DNA of 64,000 nt from Arthrobacter sp. DNA4 (GTDB taxonomy: Bacteria > Actinomycetota > Actinomycetes > Actinomycetales > Micrococcaceae), in NCBI RefSeq assembly GCF_024362385.1, contig NZ_CP101466.1, forward strand, positions 1,550,001 to 1,614,000, given 5' to 3'. Of this stretch, positions 9,504-18,623 are shown in pieces. The position numbers and the translations under genes are program-made. The notes under the pieces were generated by a model. That model was not told where the DNA came from and did not search any database. It saw nothing but the letters and a program-made list of their open reading frames with translations. Position 1 is the first letter of the stretch. Every line of letters begins with the position of its first letter.

Positions 9504-10667
9504 ATGACCGGTTTTGAACTTACCGAGGAATACCAGGACCTCAGCGACACCGTTCGCGACTTCGCGGACAACGTGGTGGCCCCGGTCTCCGCCAAGCACG
9601 ACGAAGAGCACAGCTTCCCCTATGAAGTGGTGAAGCAGATGGCGGAGATGGGCCTGTTCGGGCTGCCGTTCCCTGAGGAGTACGGCGGCATGGGTGGGGA
9701 CTACTTTGCCCTGGCGCTCGCGCTGGAGCAGCTGGGCCGGGTGGACCAGTCCGTCGCCATCACGCTCGAAGCGGGCGTCTCCCTGGGGGCCATGCCGGTG
9801 TACCGGTTCGGCACGGACGCGCAGAGGCAGGAATGGCTGCCCATGCTGGCTTCGGGCCAGGCGCTCGCCGGATTCGGACTCACCGAACCCGAGGCCGGCT
9901 CCGACGCCGGGGGCACCAAGACCCATGCCCGGCGCGAGGACGGCCAGTGGGTCATCAACGGCAACAAGGAGTTCATCACCAACTCCGGAACCGACATCAC
10001 CCGGCTTGTCACCGTCACGGCTGTTACCGGGCAGCAGGAACGCTCCGACGGCAGCATCAAGAAGGACATCTCCACCATCCTGGTACCCACCGACACGCCC
10101 GGCTTCAAGGCGGAAAAGCCCTACAACAAGGTCGGCTGGAACGCCTCGGACACCCACCCCCTCACCCTGAAGGACGTCCGGGTGCCGGAGGAAAACCTGC
10201 TGGGGACCGAGGGGCGCGGCTACGCCAACTTCCTGTCCATCCTGGACGAGGGCCGGATCGCCATCGCCGCACTGGCTACCGGTGCCGCGCAGGGCTGCGT
10301 TGACCTGTCCGTCAAATACGCCCGCGAGCGCCGGGCGTTCGGCCACGAAATCGGCAAGTACCAGGCCATTTCCTTCAAGATCGCCCGGATGGAAGCGCGG
10401 GCGCACACGGCGCGCCTGGCCTACTACGACGCGGCCGCCCGGATGCTTGCCGGCAAGCCGTTCAAGACCCAGGCGGCCATCGCTAAGATGGTCGCAGGCG
10501 AGGCGGCCATGGACAATGCGCGGGATGCCACCCAGGTATTCGGCGGCTATGGCTTCATCAACGAGTTCACCGTGGCACGCCACTACCGCGACTCCAAGAT
10601 CCTTGAAGTGGGGGAGGGCACCACGGAGGTCCAGCTGATGCTGATCGCCCGCGAACTGGGACTCTAG
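9504..10667 (+). CDS. Acyl-CoA dehydrogenase, probable isovaleryl-CoA dehydrogenase role
   Basis: 387-residue FAD-dependent acyl-CoA dehydrogenase with the standard opening (YQDLSDTVRDFADNVVAPVS), the FGLTEPEAGSDAGG flavin/substrate motif, FITNSGTDITRLVTVTAVTG, and the C-terminal FGGYGFINEF and EVGEGTTEVQLMLIAREL. The Glu in VGEGT sits where most short/medium-chain enzymes carry the catalytic base. At the position of the human IVD catalytic Glu (LDLER) this protein has LDEGR, so it is IVD-like by context rather than by that residue. It lies 2 bases after accA1. FadE19 occupies the same place in the M. tuberculosis locus. Expected reaction: isovaleryl-CoA to 3-methylcrotonyl-CoA. Confidence 0.9.
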   Translation: MTGFELTEEYQDLSDTVRDFADNVVAPVSAKHDEEHSFPYEVVKQMAEMGLFGLPFPEEYGGMGGDYFALALALEQLGRVDQSVAITLEAGVSLGAMPVYRFGTDAQRQEWLPMLASGQALAGFGLTEPEAGSDAGGTKTHARREDGQWVINGNKEFITNSGTDITRLVTVTAVTGQQERSDGSIKKDISTILVPTDTPGFKAEKPYNKVGWNASDTHPLTLKDVRVPEENLLGTEGRGYANFLSILDEGRIAIAALATGAAQGCVDLSVKYARERRAFGHEIGKYQAISFKIARMEARAHTARLAYYDAAARMLAGKPFKTQAAIAKMVAGEAAMDNARDATQVFGGYGFINEFTVARHYRDSKILEVGEGTTEVQLMLIARELGL

Positions 10668-10684
10668 CCGTCCCGAAAGGATCA

Positions 10685-11452
10685 ATGATGATTGACAAGG
10701 TTGTTGCCAGTGCAGACCAAGCCGTTGCGGACATTCCCGACGGCGCGTCGCTGGCAGTGGGCGGATTCGGGCTCTGCGGAATTCCGGTGGCCCTGATCGA
10801 CGCCCTCCACCGGGCCGGCACCTCGGGGCTGGAAACCGTCAGCAACAACTGCGGCGTGGACGACTGGGGGCTCGGCATCCTGCTCCGTGACGGCCGCATC
10901 CGCCGCACCATCAGCTCCTACGTTGGCGAGAACAAGGAGTTCGCCCGCCAGTACCTGGCCGGCGAGCTCGAGGTGGTGCTCACCCCGCAGGGCACGCTGG
11001 CTGAAAAACTGCGGGCCGGCGGGGCCGGGATCCCGGCGTTCTACACCAAGGCGGGGGTTGGCACGCAGGTGTCCGACGGCGGCCTGCCGCAGAAGTACGA
11101 CGCCAACGGCGGGATCGCGGTTGCCTCCGCGCCGAAGGAAGTGCGCTCCTTCGGGGGAGTGGACTACGTCCTGGAAGAGTCACTTACCCCTGACTTCGGG
11201 CTGGTGCACGCGTGGAAGGGCGACCGGCACGGCAACCTGGTCTTCCACGCCACCGCCATGAACTTCAACCCGCTGTGCGCCATGGCAGGGCGCATCACCA
11301 TCGCGGAGGTGGAGGAACTCGTGGAGCCCGGCGAACTGGACCCGGAGCACATCCACACCCCCGGGATTTTCGTCCAGCGCGTGGTCCTGGCGCAGGACGG
11401 GGAGAAGCGGATCGAAAAGCGGACGGTGGCACTCAACCAGGCAGGAGCATGA
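10685..11452 (+). CDS. scoA: 3-oxoacid CoA-transferase subunit A
   Basis: 255 residues. Typical succinyl-CoA:3-ketoacid CoA-transferase A subunit: [52 protein letters not shown], and the [20 protein letters not shown] region. It activates acetoacetate, the end product of leucine breakdown, to acetoacetyl-CoA. AAAGGATCA precedes the ATG at 10685 (a second ATG follows directly at 10688). The stop overlaps the region of the subunit B start, so the two halves are translationally linked. Confidence 0.92.
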   Translation: MMIDKVVASADQAVADIPDGASLAVGGFGLCGIPVALIDALHRAGTSGLETVSNNCGVDDWGLGILLRDGRIRRTISSYVGENKEFARQYLAGELEVVLTPQGTLAEKLRAGGAGIPAFYTKAGVGTQVSDGGLPQKYDANGGIAVASAPKEVRSFGGVDYVLEESLTPDFGLVHAWKGDRHGNLVFHATAMNFNPLCAMAGRITIAEVEELVEPGELDPEHIHTPGIFVQRVVLAQDGEKRIEKRTVALNQAGA

Positions 11453-11454
11453 CC

Positions 11455-12231
11455 ATGGATCCCAACAGCCCCGAAGCGCCCCGGCCCGAAGCCGTACGCC
11501 CGGAATACCGGCGGGCCGGTTCCCAGCAGCATGCCGGGCCCGGTGATTCCACATCGGCGGCGGAGACCAAAGGCTGGACGCGCAACGAACTTGCCGCACG
11601 CGTGGCCAAGGAACTCCGCAACGGCCAGTACGTGAACCTGGGCATCGGCATGCCCACCCTGATCCCCAACTACATCCCGGCGGGCGTGGAAGTGGTGCTG
11701 CACTCCGAGAACGGGATCCTCGGCGTCGGACCCTACCCAACAGAGGACGCCATCGATCCCGACCTGATCAACGCCGGCAAGGAGACCGTGACCGTGAACA
11801 GGGGAGCGGCGTTCTTCGACTCGGCCACGTCCTTTGGCATGATCCGCGGCGGCCACGTTGACGTGGCCGTGCTCGGCGCCATGGAGGTTGCCGCCAACGG
11901 GGACCTGGCCAACTGGATGGTCCCGGGAAAGATGGTCAAGGGCATGGGCGGGGCCATGGACCTGGTGTTCGGGGCCAAGCGCGTGATCGTGATGATGGAG
12001 CACGTCGACCGCAACGGCAACCCCAAGATCGTCCAGGAATGCTCGCTCCCGCTGACCGGAAAGGGCTGCGTGGACCGGATCATCACGGACCTGGCCGTCA
12101 TCGATGTGGTCCGGGACGGCAGCGGATCACGGCTGGTCCTGAGCGAACTGGCCCCCAACGTCTCCGTCGAAGATGTGGTGGCCGCCACCGGCGCGGACCT
12201 GTTCGAGGAAGACAGGGAACTCACCGTATGA
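11455..12231 (+). CDS. scoB: 3-oxoacid CoA-transferase subunit B
   Basis: About 258 residues. A 35-residue variable leader precedes the family core ([40 protein letters not shown]). The catalytic Glu85 lies in [11 protein letters not shown], which forms the glutamyl-CoA thioester. [20 protein letters not shown] and [20 protein letters not shown] follow. Two ATGs compete: 11449 overlaps the scoA stop as ATGA, and 11455 stands 7 bases after AGGAG, which is the better ribosome-binding spacing. The stop overlaps the next start. Confidence 0.91.
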   Translation: MDPNSPEAPRPEAVRPEYRRAGSQQHAGPGDSTSAAETKGWTRNELAARVAKELRNGQYVNLGIGMPTLIPNYIPAGVEVVLHSENGILGVGPYPTEDAIDPDLINAGKETVTVNRGAAFFDSATSFGMIRGGHVDVAVLGAMEVAANGDLANWMVPGKMVKGMGGAMDLVFGAKRVIVMMEHVDRNGNPKIVQECSLPLTGKGCVDRIITDLAVIDVVRDGSGSRLVLSELAPNVSVEDVVAATGADLFEEDRELTV

Positions 12232-12794
12232 CCGGCAGCAACCCAACAGACGGTAACCCCACAGACGGCAACCACGCGGTGGACGGCGGCCGGCGGGTCA
12301 TCGAGCAGCGCGGGCTGTACTTCGACGAACTTGAGGACGGCCTGGTGTATGCGCACCGTCCGGGCAGGACGGTGACGGAGACGGACAACGTCCTCTTCAG
12401 CACCCTGACCATGAACACCCAGGCGCTGCACCTGGACGCCGCCTGGAGCGCCGGCCAGCCCTTTGGGCAACGGCTGATGAACTCCATGTTCACCCTGGCC
12501 ACCATGGTGGGCCAGTCCGTCACCCAGCTGACCCAGGGGACCATCATCGCCCAGCTGGGCCTGACCGACGTTTCCTTCCCGCACCCGCTGTACCACGGGG
12601 ACACGCTGTACACGGAGACGGTCATCACCGGCAGGAGGCTTTCGGCCTCACGCCCGGGCCAGGGCATCGTTACCATGGAGCACACCGGCCGCAACCAGGA
12701 CGGCGCCGTGGTGGCACGCGCCACCCGCAGCTGCCTGATGTGGACCCGGGAAGCGCATCAGAACGCGCAGAGCAGCCAAAACGTCGGAGAATAG
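12228..12794 (+). CDS. MaoC-like (R)-enoyl-CoA hydratase
   Basis: 188 residues, hotdog-fold MaoC dehydratase. After a polar leader with a doubled NPTDG comes the core: [40 protein letters not shown] (hydratase signature containing the catalytic Asp/His pair region), then [20 protein letters not shown] at 12228 overlaps the scoB stop (ATGA). In M. tuberculosis Rv2499c, a MaoC protein, sits between CitE and FadE19 in the matching locus. Here it most likely hydrates 3-methylglutaconyl-CoA to an HMG-CoA stereoisomer. The substrate is inferred from neighbours. Confidence 0.87.
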   Translation: MTGSNPTDGNPTDGNHAVDGGRRVIEQRGLYFDELEDGLVYAHRPGRTVTETDNVLFSTLTMNTQALHLDAAWSAGQPFGQRLMNSMFTLATMVGQSVTQLTQGTIIAQLGLTDVSFPHPLYHGDTLYTETVITGRRLSASRPGQGIVTMEHTGRNQDGAVVARATRSCLMWTREAHQNAQSSQNVGE

Positions 12795-12798
12795 CCTT

Positions 12799-13638
12799 AT
12801 GACCTTTGTGATGGGCCCCGCCCTGCTCTTCTGCCCCGCCGATCGTCCCGAGCGCTACCAAAAGGCCGCCGCCCGCGCGGACGCCGTCATCCTGGACCTC
12901 GAAGACGCGGTGGCGCCGGCGGACAAGCAGCGGGCCCGCGGCGCGATCCTGGCCCAACTGGGCACCACCGGCGTGGAGCCCGAGCTTGAGCCCAGCTGCA
13001 CCATTGTCAGGGTCAACCCCGTCGGTACGGAGGACTTCGAAAAGGACCTGCACTGCCTGGCCCACACGCCCTACCGCACCGTGATGTTGGCCAAGGCGGA
13101 GTCTGCCGAACAGCTCAAGGCGCTGGAGGGATACCAGGTGATCGCCCTGTGCGAAACAGCGGTGGGCGTCCTCAACGCCCCGGCCATCGCCGCGGCGCCG
13201 AACGTGGTGGGCCTGATGTGGGGTGCCGAGGACCTGCTGGCCAGTCTGGGCGGTACGTCCAGCCGGAAGGACGACGGCGGCTACCGGGCAGTGGCCCTGC
13301 ACGCCCGCTCGTCAGTGCTCCTGGCAGCGCGGGCCCACGGCAAGGAAGCAGTGGACGCCGTGTACACCAACATCCCGGACCTCGACGGGCTCGCCGCCGA
13401 GGCGGCCGACGCCGTGGCCTCCGGCTTCAGCTCCAAGGCCTGCATCCATCCCAGCCAGGCCGCCGTGGTCCGCAAGGCCTATGCGCCCTCGGACGATGAG
13501 GTGGCCGCAGCCACTGCCCTGCTGGACGCTGCCGCGTCGGCGGGATCCGGAGTCTTCAAGTACCAGGGCAAAATGATCGACGGCCCCATCCTCAAGCACG
13601 CCCAGGAGATCGTCCGCCGCGCCGCCGTGGAGGCATAG
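12799..13638 (+). CDS. citE: CitE-like HpcH/HpaI family CoA-ester lyase
   Basis: 279 residues, TIM-barrel CitE/malyl-CoA lyase family. It has the substrate-binding N-terminus GPALLFCPADRPERYQKA, the metal-site motif ILDLEDAVAPADK, VNPVGTEDFEKDL, the second metal ligand region CETAVGVLNAPAI, and the C-terminal GFSSKACIHPSQ. No citD/citF genes are near, so it is not citrate lyase. Rv2498c of M. tuberculosis, in the same gene order, has been described as an (R)-HMG-CoA-type lyase. That would close the leucine pathway here by giving acetoacetate for ScoAB and acetyl-CoA. Last gene of the operon; its stop abuts the convergent next gene. Confidence 0.86.
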   Translation: MTFVMGPALLFCPADRPERYQKAAARADAVILDLEDAVAPADKQRARGAILAQLGTTGVEPELEPSCTIVRVNPVGTEDFEKDLHCLAHTPYRTVMLAKAESAEQLKALEGYQVIALCETAVGVLNAPAIAAAPNVVGLMWGAEDLLASLGGTSSRKDDGGYRAVALHARSSVLLAARAHGKEAVDAVYTNIPDLDGLAAEAADAVASGFSSKACIHPSQAAVVRKAYAPSDDEVAAATALLDAAASAGSGVFKYQGKMIDGPILKHAQEIVRRAAVEA

Positions 13639-15153
13639 CTACCGTTGCCGTCCCTCCGGCCGCCGCAGGGACGTGGCCGGGATCGGCTCATACAGCAGTG
13701 TCCGCACCCAGCGGTTCCCTGTTTCCCGGAACTCCTTCCGGCTGGCGAAGCGGTAATGGAAGCTGCGCACGCGCACCCAGCGTGGCGCGGCGCCGTCGAA
13801 CGGGTCCTTTCGCAGCAGCCGCAGCATCTGCCGGTCCGCCGCCAGCAGCTTGCCCAGGAACGCGTAGAACCATTCCTCGTGCACCGTCCGCAGCGGCAGG
13901 AACCACATCAGCCAGTCCAGCCGCAGGTGGTACGGGGCCCACTGCCGCGGAATCCGGCGCACCTCACCGGGCTTGCCCTTGAAACCGTACTCGCGCCAGT
14001 CCGAGCTGTCATCGGGGTCCTCATCCAGCGTGCCCTCCACCACGATCTCGATGCGCTGTTTGGTCACCGTGCCGAATGCACCGTAGGCATTGACCAGCTG
14101 CCACCGGTTGAAGCTGGCATTCATCAGCTGCCGGCGGGAGAAAAGGTTCCGCAGCGGCCAGTAGCTCAGGGCCAGCAGCAGGAGGGAGGCCGCCAGGGTG
14201 ATGGCCAGCCACCACAGCGGGGTTTCCGGTCGGGCGCCCGTGGCGGCATTCCAGTCCGCGGGGATGGCGGGGATCACGGCGTGCGCCACGGGGTCGCTGA
14301 CCGCCGCGAACGCCAGCACAATCGCCATCCAGTTCAGCCAGGCGAAGTTGCCGCTGGCCACCAGCCACAGCTGGGTCACCACCACCACTCCCGCCGCAAC
14401 GCTTGCCACCGGCTGGGGTGCGAACAGCAGGAACGGCACCACCAGCTGGGCGATGTGGTTGCCCACCACCTCGATCCGGTGCAGCGGCTTGGGCAGCAGG
14501 TGGGCCTGCCGGCTTAACGGCCCTGGCATGGGCTGTGTTTCGTGGTGGTAGTACAGGGCGGTCAGGTCGCGCCACTCCCTGCCGCCGCGGATCTTGATCA
14601 TCCCCGCGCCGAATTCCAGCCGGAACACCAGCCACACAATCAGGATCAGGATGGTCCGGGGCGGCTCCGTCTGGTTGGAGCCCAGGAAGCCAACGGTGAA
14701 GCCCGCCTCCAGGAGCAGCATTTCCCAGCCGAATCCGTAGAAGGTCTGGCCCACGTTCACGATGGACATGTACAGCAGCCACAGGGCCAGGAACGCAACC
14801 AGCGGCACCCAAGGCGGTCCCAGCTGCGGGATTCCGGCCACCAGCAGCGCCGACACCACCAGCCCTGCGGCGCAGACTCCGCGCAGCAGCCCGTCCGAGT
14901 ACCGCCAGCGGAACAGTGTGGGCCGGCGAAAACGGGAGAACGCGGAAAGGAACGCAGGCACCGGGAGGAGGCCGCGCTCGCCGAGCAGGGCGGGGAACTG
15001 GTTCATCGTGGACAGGAACGCAACAAAATACAGCGCCGCCACACCCCGTTGCAGCGCCTGCCGGGCGAACCCGTATTCCGGCGCGTCAAACCACCACAGC
15101 CAGTCCACGGATTCCACGTTACGCCCGGTCACGTGGGGGTCAAGGTGCACCAT
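13639..15153 (-). CDS. Lipase maturation factor (LMF1) family membrane protein
   Basis: 504 residues with several hydrophobic helices (for example around FLALWLLYMSIVNVGQTFYG and LILIVWLVFRLEFGAGMIKI). LMF-family signatures visible are the early YGFARQALQRGVAALYFVAF, the Trp-rich DSSDWREYGFKGKPGEVRR and the conserved RQWAPYHLRLDWLMWFLPL. In animals LMF1 matures lipases in the ER. The function of bacterial members is unknown. The start is the ATG at 15153, opening MVHLDPHVTGRN. Convergent with citE with no gap and divergent from dxr. Confidence 0.85.
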   Translation of the reverse strand: MVHLDPHVTGRNVESVDWLWWFDAPEYGFARQALQRGVAALYFVAFLSTMNQFPALLGERGLLPVPAFLSAFSRFRRPTLFRWRYSDGLLRGVCAAGLVVSALLVAGIPQLGPPWVPLVAFLALWLLYMSIVNVGQTFYGFGWEMLLLEAGFTVGFLGSNQTEPPRTILILIVWLVFRLEFGAGMIKIRGGREWRDLTALYYHHETQPMPGPLSRQAHLLPKPLHRIEVVGNHIAQLVVPFLLFAPQPVASVAAGVVVVTQLWLVASGNFAWLNWMAIVLAFAAVSDPVAHAVIPAIPADWNAATGARPETPLWWLAITLAASLLLLALSYWPLRNLFSRRQLMNASFNRWQLVNAYGAFGTVTKQRIEIVVEGTLDEDPDDSSDWREYGFKGKPGEVRRIPRQWAPYHLRLDWLMWFLPLRTVHEEWFYAFLGKLLAADRQMLRLLRKDPFDGAAPRWVRVRSFHYRFASRKEFRETGNRWVRTLLYEPIPATSLRRPEGRQR

Positions 15154-15205
15154 CAGGCGGGGCGCAGCAGGGCCGGGGGCGTCAAAGGGGCCCGGACGGG
15201 TGCGG

Positions 15206-15217
15206 GATACTTAACCC
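15206..15217 (+). promoter_or_regulatory. -10 element of probable leaderless dxr promoter
   Basis: GATACT at 15206-15211 followed by six bases (taaccc) and the dxr ATG at 15218. No Shine-Dalgarno sequence is present. Confidence 0.45.
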
Positions 15218-16402
15218 ATGCAGCCACGCAGAATCGTCCTCCTCGGATCCACCGGTTCCATCGGCACCCAGGCGATTGACGTCGTCGACAGCGCCCCGCA
15301 CCTGTTCGAGGTGGTGGCGCTCAGTGCCGGGGGCGGCAACCTGGAGCTCCTGGCCCGGCAGGCGGTCCACACCGGCGCCGCTGCGGTGGGGATTGCCGGC
15401 GGGGATCCTGCCCGGCTGGCGTCGCTGATCAGCGACGCCGCCGCTGCAGCCGGCCGCCCGGGGTACCGGCCGGAGATCGTGGCCGGCCCGGACGCGTCCG
15501 CCCGCATTGCCGCGATTGAGGCGGACGTGGTGCTCAACGGCATCACCGGATCCATCGGCCTGGCACCCACGATCTCGGCCCTCAAGTCCGGGGCCACCCT
15601 TGCCCTTGCCAACAAAGAGTCCCTGATCGTGGGCGGCAGCCTGGTCAAGGCCGCAGCCCGCGAAGGCCAGATCGTCCCCGTCGATTCGGAGCACTCCGCC
15701 ATCGCCCAGTGCCTGCGCTCCGGCAATGCCGATGAGGTGGACAAGCTCATCCTCACAGCTTCAGGGGGACCGTTCCGGGGCAGGAGCCGCGAGGAGCTCC
15801 ACTCCGTCACCCCCCGGGAGGCCCTGGCCCATCCCACCTGGGACATGGGCGTCATGGTCACCACCAACTCGGCCACCCTGGTGAACAAGGGCCTGGAAGT
15901 CATCGAGGCGCACCTGCTGTTCGACATTCCCCTGGACCGGATCGACGTCGTCGTGCACCCCCAGTCCGTGGTCCATTCCATGGTCCAGTTCGTGGACGGC
16001 TCCACCATCGCCCAGGCTTCCCCGCCGGACATGCGCCTGCCCATTGCCCTGGGGCTCGGCTGGTAAGCCCGCGTGCCCAACGCCGCCGTCCCGTGCGACT
16101 GGACCCAGGCCGCCACCTGGACCTTCGAACCGCTGGACACGGACGCCTTCCCTGCCGTCGGACTGGCCAAGGATGCCGCGAAGCAGGGGAGCACCTACCC
16201 TGCTGTCTTCAATGCGGCCAACGAGGAAGCGGTCACGGCGTTCCATGCCGGCCGGATCCGGTTCACCGACATCGTCGACACCGTGGACAGTGTGCTCAGC
16301 GAACACTCAGGTTCCTCCGGGCTGACGGTGGAATCCGTGCTGGATGCTGAAAGCTGGGCACGCGCCCGGGCCCACGAACGTTTAGCAGTCAGCAGTCTCT
16401 AG
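15218..16402 (+). pseudogene. dxr: 1-deoxy-D-xylulose-5-phosphate reductoisomerase, interrupted by an in-frame TAA
   Basis: Second enzyme of the MEP isoprenoid pathway. The first 282 codons carry all catalytic features: NADPH-binding [29 protein letters not shown], metal-binding [26 protein letters not shown] and [19 protein letters not shown]. At codon 283 (16064-16066), just after LPIALGLGW where the family has Pro, the sequence reads TAA. The same frame then continues without loss (ARVPNAAVPCDWTQAATWTF, FNAANEEAVTAFHAGRIRF) to 16402. The stop falls between the catalytic domain and the C-terminal helical domain. A GTG at 16073 could restart translation of the 109-residue tail. Either a real nonsense allele, a split gene, or a base-call error. 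The order dxr-rseP-ispG is conserved in actinobacteria. Confidence 0.88.
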
Positions 16403-16419
16403 GAAGCAGCAGCATCTCC

Positions 16420-17751
16420 ATGACCCCTGTCCTACTTTTCATCCTCGGCGTCGTCTTCGTCGCCCTTGGCATCGCCGTGTCCATTGCGCTCCACGAAGTG
16501 GGCCACCTGGTCCCCGCCAAGCTCTTCAAGGTCCGCGTCACCAAGTACATGATCGGGTTCGGCCCCACACTGTGGTCGCGCCGGAAGGGCGAAACCGAGT
16601 ACGGCGTGAAGGCCGTGCCGCTGGGCGGCTACGTCTCCATGATCGGTATGTATCCGCCGAACAAGGAGGACGGCTCGGTCCGGCCTTCGAGCACCGGCAT
16701 GTTCCAGACGCTGGCCACCGAGGCCCGTTCCATGGCCCACGAGGAAGTGGGGCCCGGCGACGAAAACCGGGTCTTCTACCGCCTGCCGGTCTGGAAGAAG
16801 GTCATCGTGATGCTGGGCGGCCCGGCCATGAACATGATCCTTGGCGTGCTGCTCACCGCCGTGCTGCTGATGGGCTTCGGTGTTGCGACGGCCACCACCA
16901 CCATTTCCGACGTGTCCAAGTGCCAGGTGGCCGCAGGGCAGACCGTCGACCCCGATTCTGCCGACTGCCGGCTGACGCCCGCCGCCGCGGCCGGCCTGAA
17001 GCCCAATGACACCATCACCTCCTTCGACGGCAAGCCCGTCACCAGGTGGGACCAGTTGACGGAGTGGATCCGCGCTTCCGCCGGCAAGGAAGTTGCCATT
17101 ACGGTGCAGCGGGACGGCAACCCGGTATCCACCACCGTGACCCCCGTCCTGTCGGCCCGGCCGGTCATGGGAACCGACGGTCGCCAGGCCACCGACGCCG
17201 CCGGCAACCTCCAGTACCAGGACGTCGGATTCCTTGGCATCGGCGCGCAGACGGCGCTGGTGCCCCAGCCGGCGTCGTCCGTCCTGCCCATGGCGGGGGA
17301 GAACATCCGCCAGGTGGCCGGTGTTGTCTTCAACCTGCCGGCCCGCGTGGTGGGCGTGGCCAAGGCTGCGTTCAGCGAAGAGCCGCGCGACCCCAACGGG
17401 CCCATCAGCGTGGTTGGCGTGGGCAGGGTTGCGGGCGAGGTGGCAGCCATGGAGGCCGTGCCGATGCAGTCCCGGGTGGCAACCCTGGTTGGCTTGCTGG
17501 TAAGCCTGAACTTCGCACTTGCGGTGTTCAACCTGGTCCCGCTCCTCCCGCTGGACGGCGGCCACGTTGCGGGCGCCCTGTACGAGGGCGTCCGGCGCCG
17601 GGTGGCAAAGCTCCGCGGCCGTCCGGACCCCGGGGCCTTCGACATCGCCAAACTGCTTCCCGTCACGTACGTGGTCGCAGCGCTGTTGATGGGCATGAGC
17701 GCGTTGTTGATCTACGCGGACATCGTCAAGCCTGTCAATCTGTTCGGATAG
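16420..17751 (+). CDS. M50 family site-2 zinc metalloprotease (RseP/Rip1-like)
   Basis: 443 residues, intramembrane protease. The zinc motif HEVGH is at residues 25-29 in the first membrane helix, followed by the family FGPTLWSRRKGETEYGVKAVPLGGYV. There is a second helix near MNMILGVLLTAVLLMG, a PDZ domain (AAGLKPNDTITSFDGKPVTRWDQL), and the second active-site motif VPLLPLDGGH (Asp379) in the C-terminal helix pair. M. tuberculosis Rip1 (Rv2869c), also next to dxr, cleaves anti-sigma factors. A similar regulated-proteolysis role is likely here. It starts 17 bases after dxr and is probably co-transcribed with it. Confidence 0.92.
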   Translation: MTPVLLFILGVVFVALGIAVSIALHEVGHLVPAKLFKVRVTKYMIGFGPTLWSRRKGETEYGVKAVPLGGYVSMIGMYPPNKEDGSVRPSSTGMFQTLATEARSMAHEEVGPGDENRVFYRLPVWKKVIVMLGGPAMNMILGVLLTAVLLMGFGVATATTTISDVSKCQVAAGQTVDPDSADCRLTPAAAAGLKPNDTITSFDGKPVTRWDQLTEWIRASAGKEVAITVQRDGNPVSTTVTPVLSARPVMGTDGRQATDAAGNLQYQDVGFLGIGAQTALVPQPASSVLPMAGENIRQVAGVVFNLPARVVGVAKAAFSEEPRDPNGPISVVGVGRVAGEVAAMEAVPMQSRVATLVGLLVSLNFALAVFNLVPLLPLDGGHVAGALYEGVRRRVAKLRGRPDPGAFDIAKLLPVTYVVAALLMGMSALLIYADIVKPVNLFG

Positions 17752-17777
17752 TCGCCCCACATCGGTTGACTTTCAAA

Positions 17778-17828
17778 AATCAGCCAAATCTGATTGATTG
17801 ATAAGCCTCAACCGCCTATGGTTGAGAG
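17778..17828 (+). promoter_or_regulatory. Leaderless promoter with overlapping operator for the SatD-family gene
   Basis: TTGATT (17794-17799), 17-base spacer, TATGGT (17817-17822), then six bases to ATG 17829. A perfect 7-base dyad CTCAACC (17807-17813) / GGTTGAG (17820-17826) straddles the -10 and the start point. A second dyad AATCAG (17778-17783) / CTGATT (17790-17795) overlaps the -35. The arrangement suggests repression at the promoter. Confidence 0.6.
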
Positions 17829-18623
17829 ATGTTCGTCATGACCATCGATCAGCGCGGAAGCACCGGTGACCAGGACCGTGTACCGGCCCTGCTCGACCAG
17901 ATTGCCGGCCTTGAGCTGCCCGAGGCGGAACAGCCGGTCTTCGAGCGTTCCGTAGGGGATGAAGTCCAGGGGGTGGTAGGGGACGCCTCCGCCGTGGTGG
18001 AGATAGCCCTGCACGCGCTCCGCGGCGGCCACTGGTACGTCGGGATTGGTGTTGGGACCGTAGTCCTGCCACCCCATGCCAGCCCCCGGGAAGGAACTGG
18101 AACGGCCTTTGTTGCCGCGCGGAAGGCTGTTGAGCTTGCCAAGGGCGGCTCCCAGGTGCCGTTGTCGGTGGTGCCCGGAATTATGGCAGGGGAAGCGGCC
18201 AAGGGGTTCGCTGCAGGGGAGGGGGTGCAGGCCTGTGCCAATGCGGAGGCGGTGCTCAGGCTGCTGGGCCGGCTTGTCCAGGACCGCACGGAAGCCCAGT
18301 GGCGGGTGGTGGACGCCCTGCGCCGCCTGGGTGGACGGGGCCAGGGCCAGGGCCGGCACGGAAGCCAGAAGCACGTGGCGCTTGAACTCGGAATTTCGGA
18401 GCAGTCGGTGAGCCGTACCGTGCTTCGCTCCGGGTGGCAGGAAGAATGGGCAGCCAGGCCCGCCGCGTCCATGCTTCTTGGTTTTGCCGACTCCCGGGTG
18501 GGCCAGGCCGAAGAGGATGTCCCTGCGCAGCAGCCTATGACCGTGCAACAGCAAGTGCCTGCCCAGCAAAAGCCGGCGGCCCGGCTTGACGTTGAAGCGG
18601 ACCGGATTGAAGGAGACACGTGA
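17829..18623 (+). CDS. SatD-family protein with helix-turn-helix
   Basis: 264 residues. The N-terminal half resembles the SatD family: a MTIDQRGSTGDQDRVPALL opening and the characteristic FERSVGDEVQGVVGDASAVVE followed by GHWYVGIGVGTV, a fold reminiscent of nucleotide-cyclase-like domains. Around residues 155-205 there is a probable HTH (QWRVVDALRRLGG, then QKHVALELGISEQSVSRTVL). The tail is Gln/Ala-rich. The molecular function of SatD proteins is not established. The ATG at 17829 is supported by a leaderless promoter. The stop overlaps the next gene's GTG, so the pair forms one unit. With an HTH and an operator over its own promoter, autoregulation is plausible. Confidence 0.72.
   Translation: MFVMTIDQRGSTGDQDRVPALLDQIAGLELPEAEQPVFERSVGDEVQGVVGDASAVVEIALHALRGGHWYVGIGVGTVVLPPHASPREGTGTAFVAARKAVELAKGGSQVPLSVVPGIMAGEAAKGFAAGEGVQACANAEAVLRLLGRLVQDRTEAQWRVVDALRRLGGRGQGQGRHGSQKHVALELGISEQSVSRTVLRSGWQEEWAARPAASMLLGFADSRVGQAEEDVPAQQPMTVQQQVPAQQKPAARLDVEADRIEGDT

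Noticed and set aside
16064..16066. Recoding of the dxr stop as selenocysteine or pyrrolysine
   Set aside because: The codon is TAA, not TGA or TAG, and the family residue is Pro.
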